From Gammaproteobacteria bacterium (GTDB lineage Bacteria; Pseudomonadota; Gammaproteobacteria; Steroidobacterales; GCA-2729495): a DNA stretch of 64,000 nucleotides. Below are positions 63,618-64,000 of the stretch, one piece after another. The translations under genes and the position numbers were made by a program. The first letter of the stretch is position 1, and each line of letters opens with the position of its first letter. The notes beneath the pieces are model-generated. The model was not told the DNA's origin, did not search any database, and was given only the letters and a program-made list of their open reading frames with translations. The stretch spans positions 620,001 through 684,000 of the forward strand of contig CP054183.1 in assembly GCA_015709695.1 (NCBI GenBank), read 5' to 3'.

Positions 63618-64000
63618 ATGGCGATCCGGCGCGTGCTTCGCATGGGACATCCGCTGCTGCGGCAGGTGGCGCGCGAGCTGGCGCCCGCGGAGATCGGCGC
63701 TGCCGGCTTCCGCCAGCTGGTCACCGACATGGTGGACACGCTGCACGACTATGGAGGCATCGGCCTGGCCGCCCCGCAGGTGGGTGAATCCCTGCGTCTG
63801 GCACTGATCGAGATCAGGGGCGGCCCGACGCGCTACGGCGAGCTGGCGGCCCTGCCGCTGACGGTGTTCGTCAACCCGGTGATCGAGATACTCGATCCGG
63901 CCACCGCGGGCAACTGGGAGGGCTGCCTCTCGGTACCGGGGCTGCGCGGCTGGGTGGAGCGCCCGCAAGGGATCCGGGTGCGCTACACGAGCGACCAGCG
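63618..64000 (+). CDS. def: Peptide deformylase, 3' end outside window
   Basis: The frame encodes the N-terminal 127 residues of peptide deformylase: GIGLAAPQVG (motif 1) and EGCLSVPG (motif 2, with the metal-ligand Cys). Motif 3 (HExxD) lies beyond the window. It removes formyl groups from new proteins. It is divergent from the LLM gene. Confidence 0.93.
   Translation, partial: MAIRRVLRMGHPLLRQVARELAPAEIGAAGFRQLVTDMVDTLHDYGGIGLAAPQVGESLRLALIEIRGGPTRYGELAALPLTVFVNPVIEILDPATAGNWEGCLSVPGLRGWVERPQGIRVRYTSDQ

Overview
The window is GC-rich bacterial chromosome with very dense coding on both strands. The gene set fits a respiratory, denitrifying gammaproteobacterium: nitrate reductase, a cNOR-type nitric oxide reductase, TonB-dependent receptors, MltF, an RND pump and a PEP-CTERM substrate. 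A Steroidobacter/Nevskia-type relative is possible, but that placement is inference; no rRNA or phylogenetic marker was available to settle it.

Layout. (1) 1-6.8 kb is a defence island on the + strand. It holds a HEPN-type protein cut by the window edge, a DUF1016/YhcG PDDEXK nuclease, an SF2 helicase and a GIY-YIG nuclease, all joined by overlapping stops and starts, followed by an AbiEi/AbiEii type IV toxin-antitoxin pair with a readable promoter and twin operators. (2) 7-9.4 kb holds small membrane genes, then a decayed stretch with an IS3 orfA stub, a HAF-repeat gene fragment and a 94-bp inverted-repeat element. (3) 9.4-24 kb holds a PEP-CTERM protein, an amidohydrolase lipoprotein, CorC-like and CBS proteins, and an uptake/catabolism locus. 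That locus has two paralogous TonB-dependent receptors, a UbiD-family decarboxylase with a Tat-like leader, a 4-oxalocrotonate-tautomerase-like protein and a polytopic membrane protein whose paralogue lies at 7.5 kb. (4) 24-34 kb holds a methyltransferase, a secreted PASTA-esterase fusion, a YceI lipoprotein, a two-subunit MaoC-type hydratase with an SDR, and a cardiolipin synthase.

(5) 34-38 kb is the NO-detoxification block: a good NsrR-like box, a small membrane gene, a NorC with an extra cytochrome c domain, and NorB. (6) 37.7-46.3 kb is on the - strand: an RND pump operon (lipoprotein, adaptor, permease), a GH15 glucoamylase and a glucose 1-dehydrogenase-like enzyme. (7) 46.5-50.3 kb holds tadA, mltF, an AT-rich patch, tRNA-Ser(CGA), then a less GC-rich insert with a phospholipase-A2-like Cys-rich protein overlapping a membrane protein (a possible toxin/immunity pair), and a cluster of TTCCCTGTT repeats. 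(8) 50.3-60.2 kb is the nitrate respiration operon narK-narG-narH-narJ-narI-ppiC-like plus a TDT-family transporter. (9) The rest holds two unassigned envelope proteins, a metallophosphoesterase coupled to an LLM-class oxidoreductase, and the start of a peptide deformylase.

How the genes work together: nitrate enters through NarK and is reduced at the membrane by NarGHI. NO produced downstream would be reduced by NorCB, whose promoter carries a predicted NO-sensing NsrR site. The two least explained modules are the four-gene nuclease/helicase operon at the left edge and the PLA2-like pair beside the tRNA.
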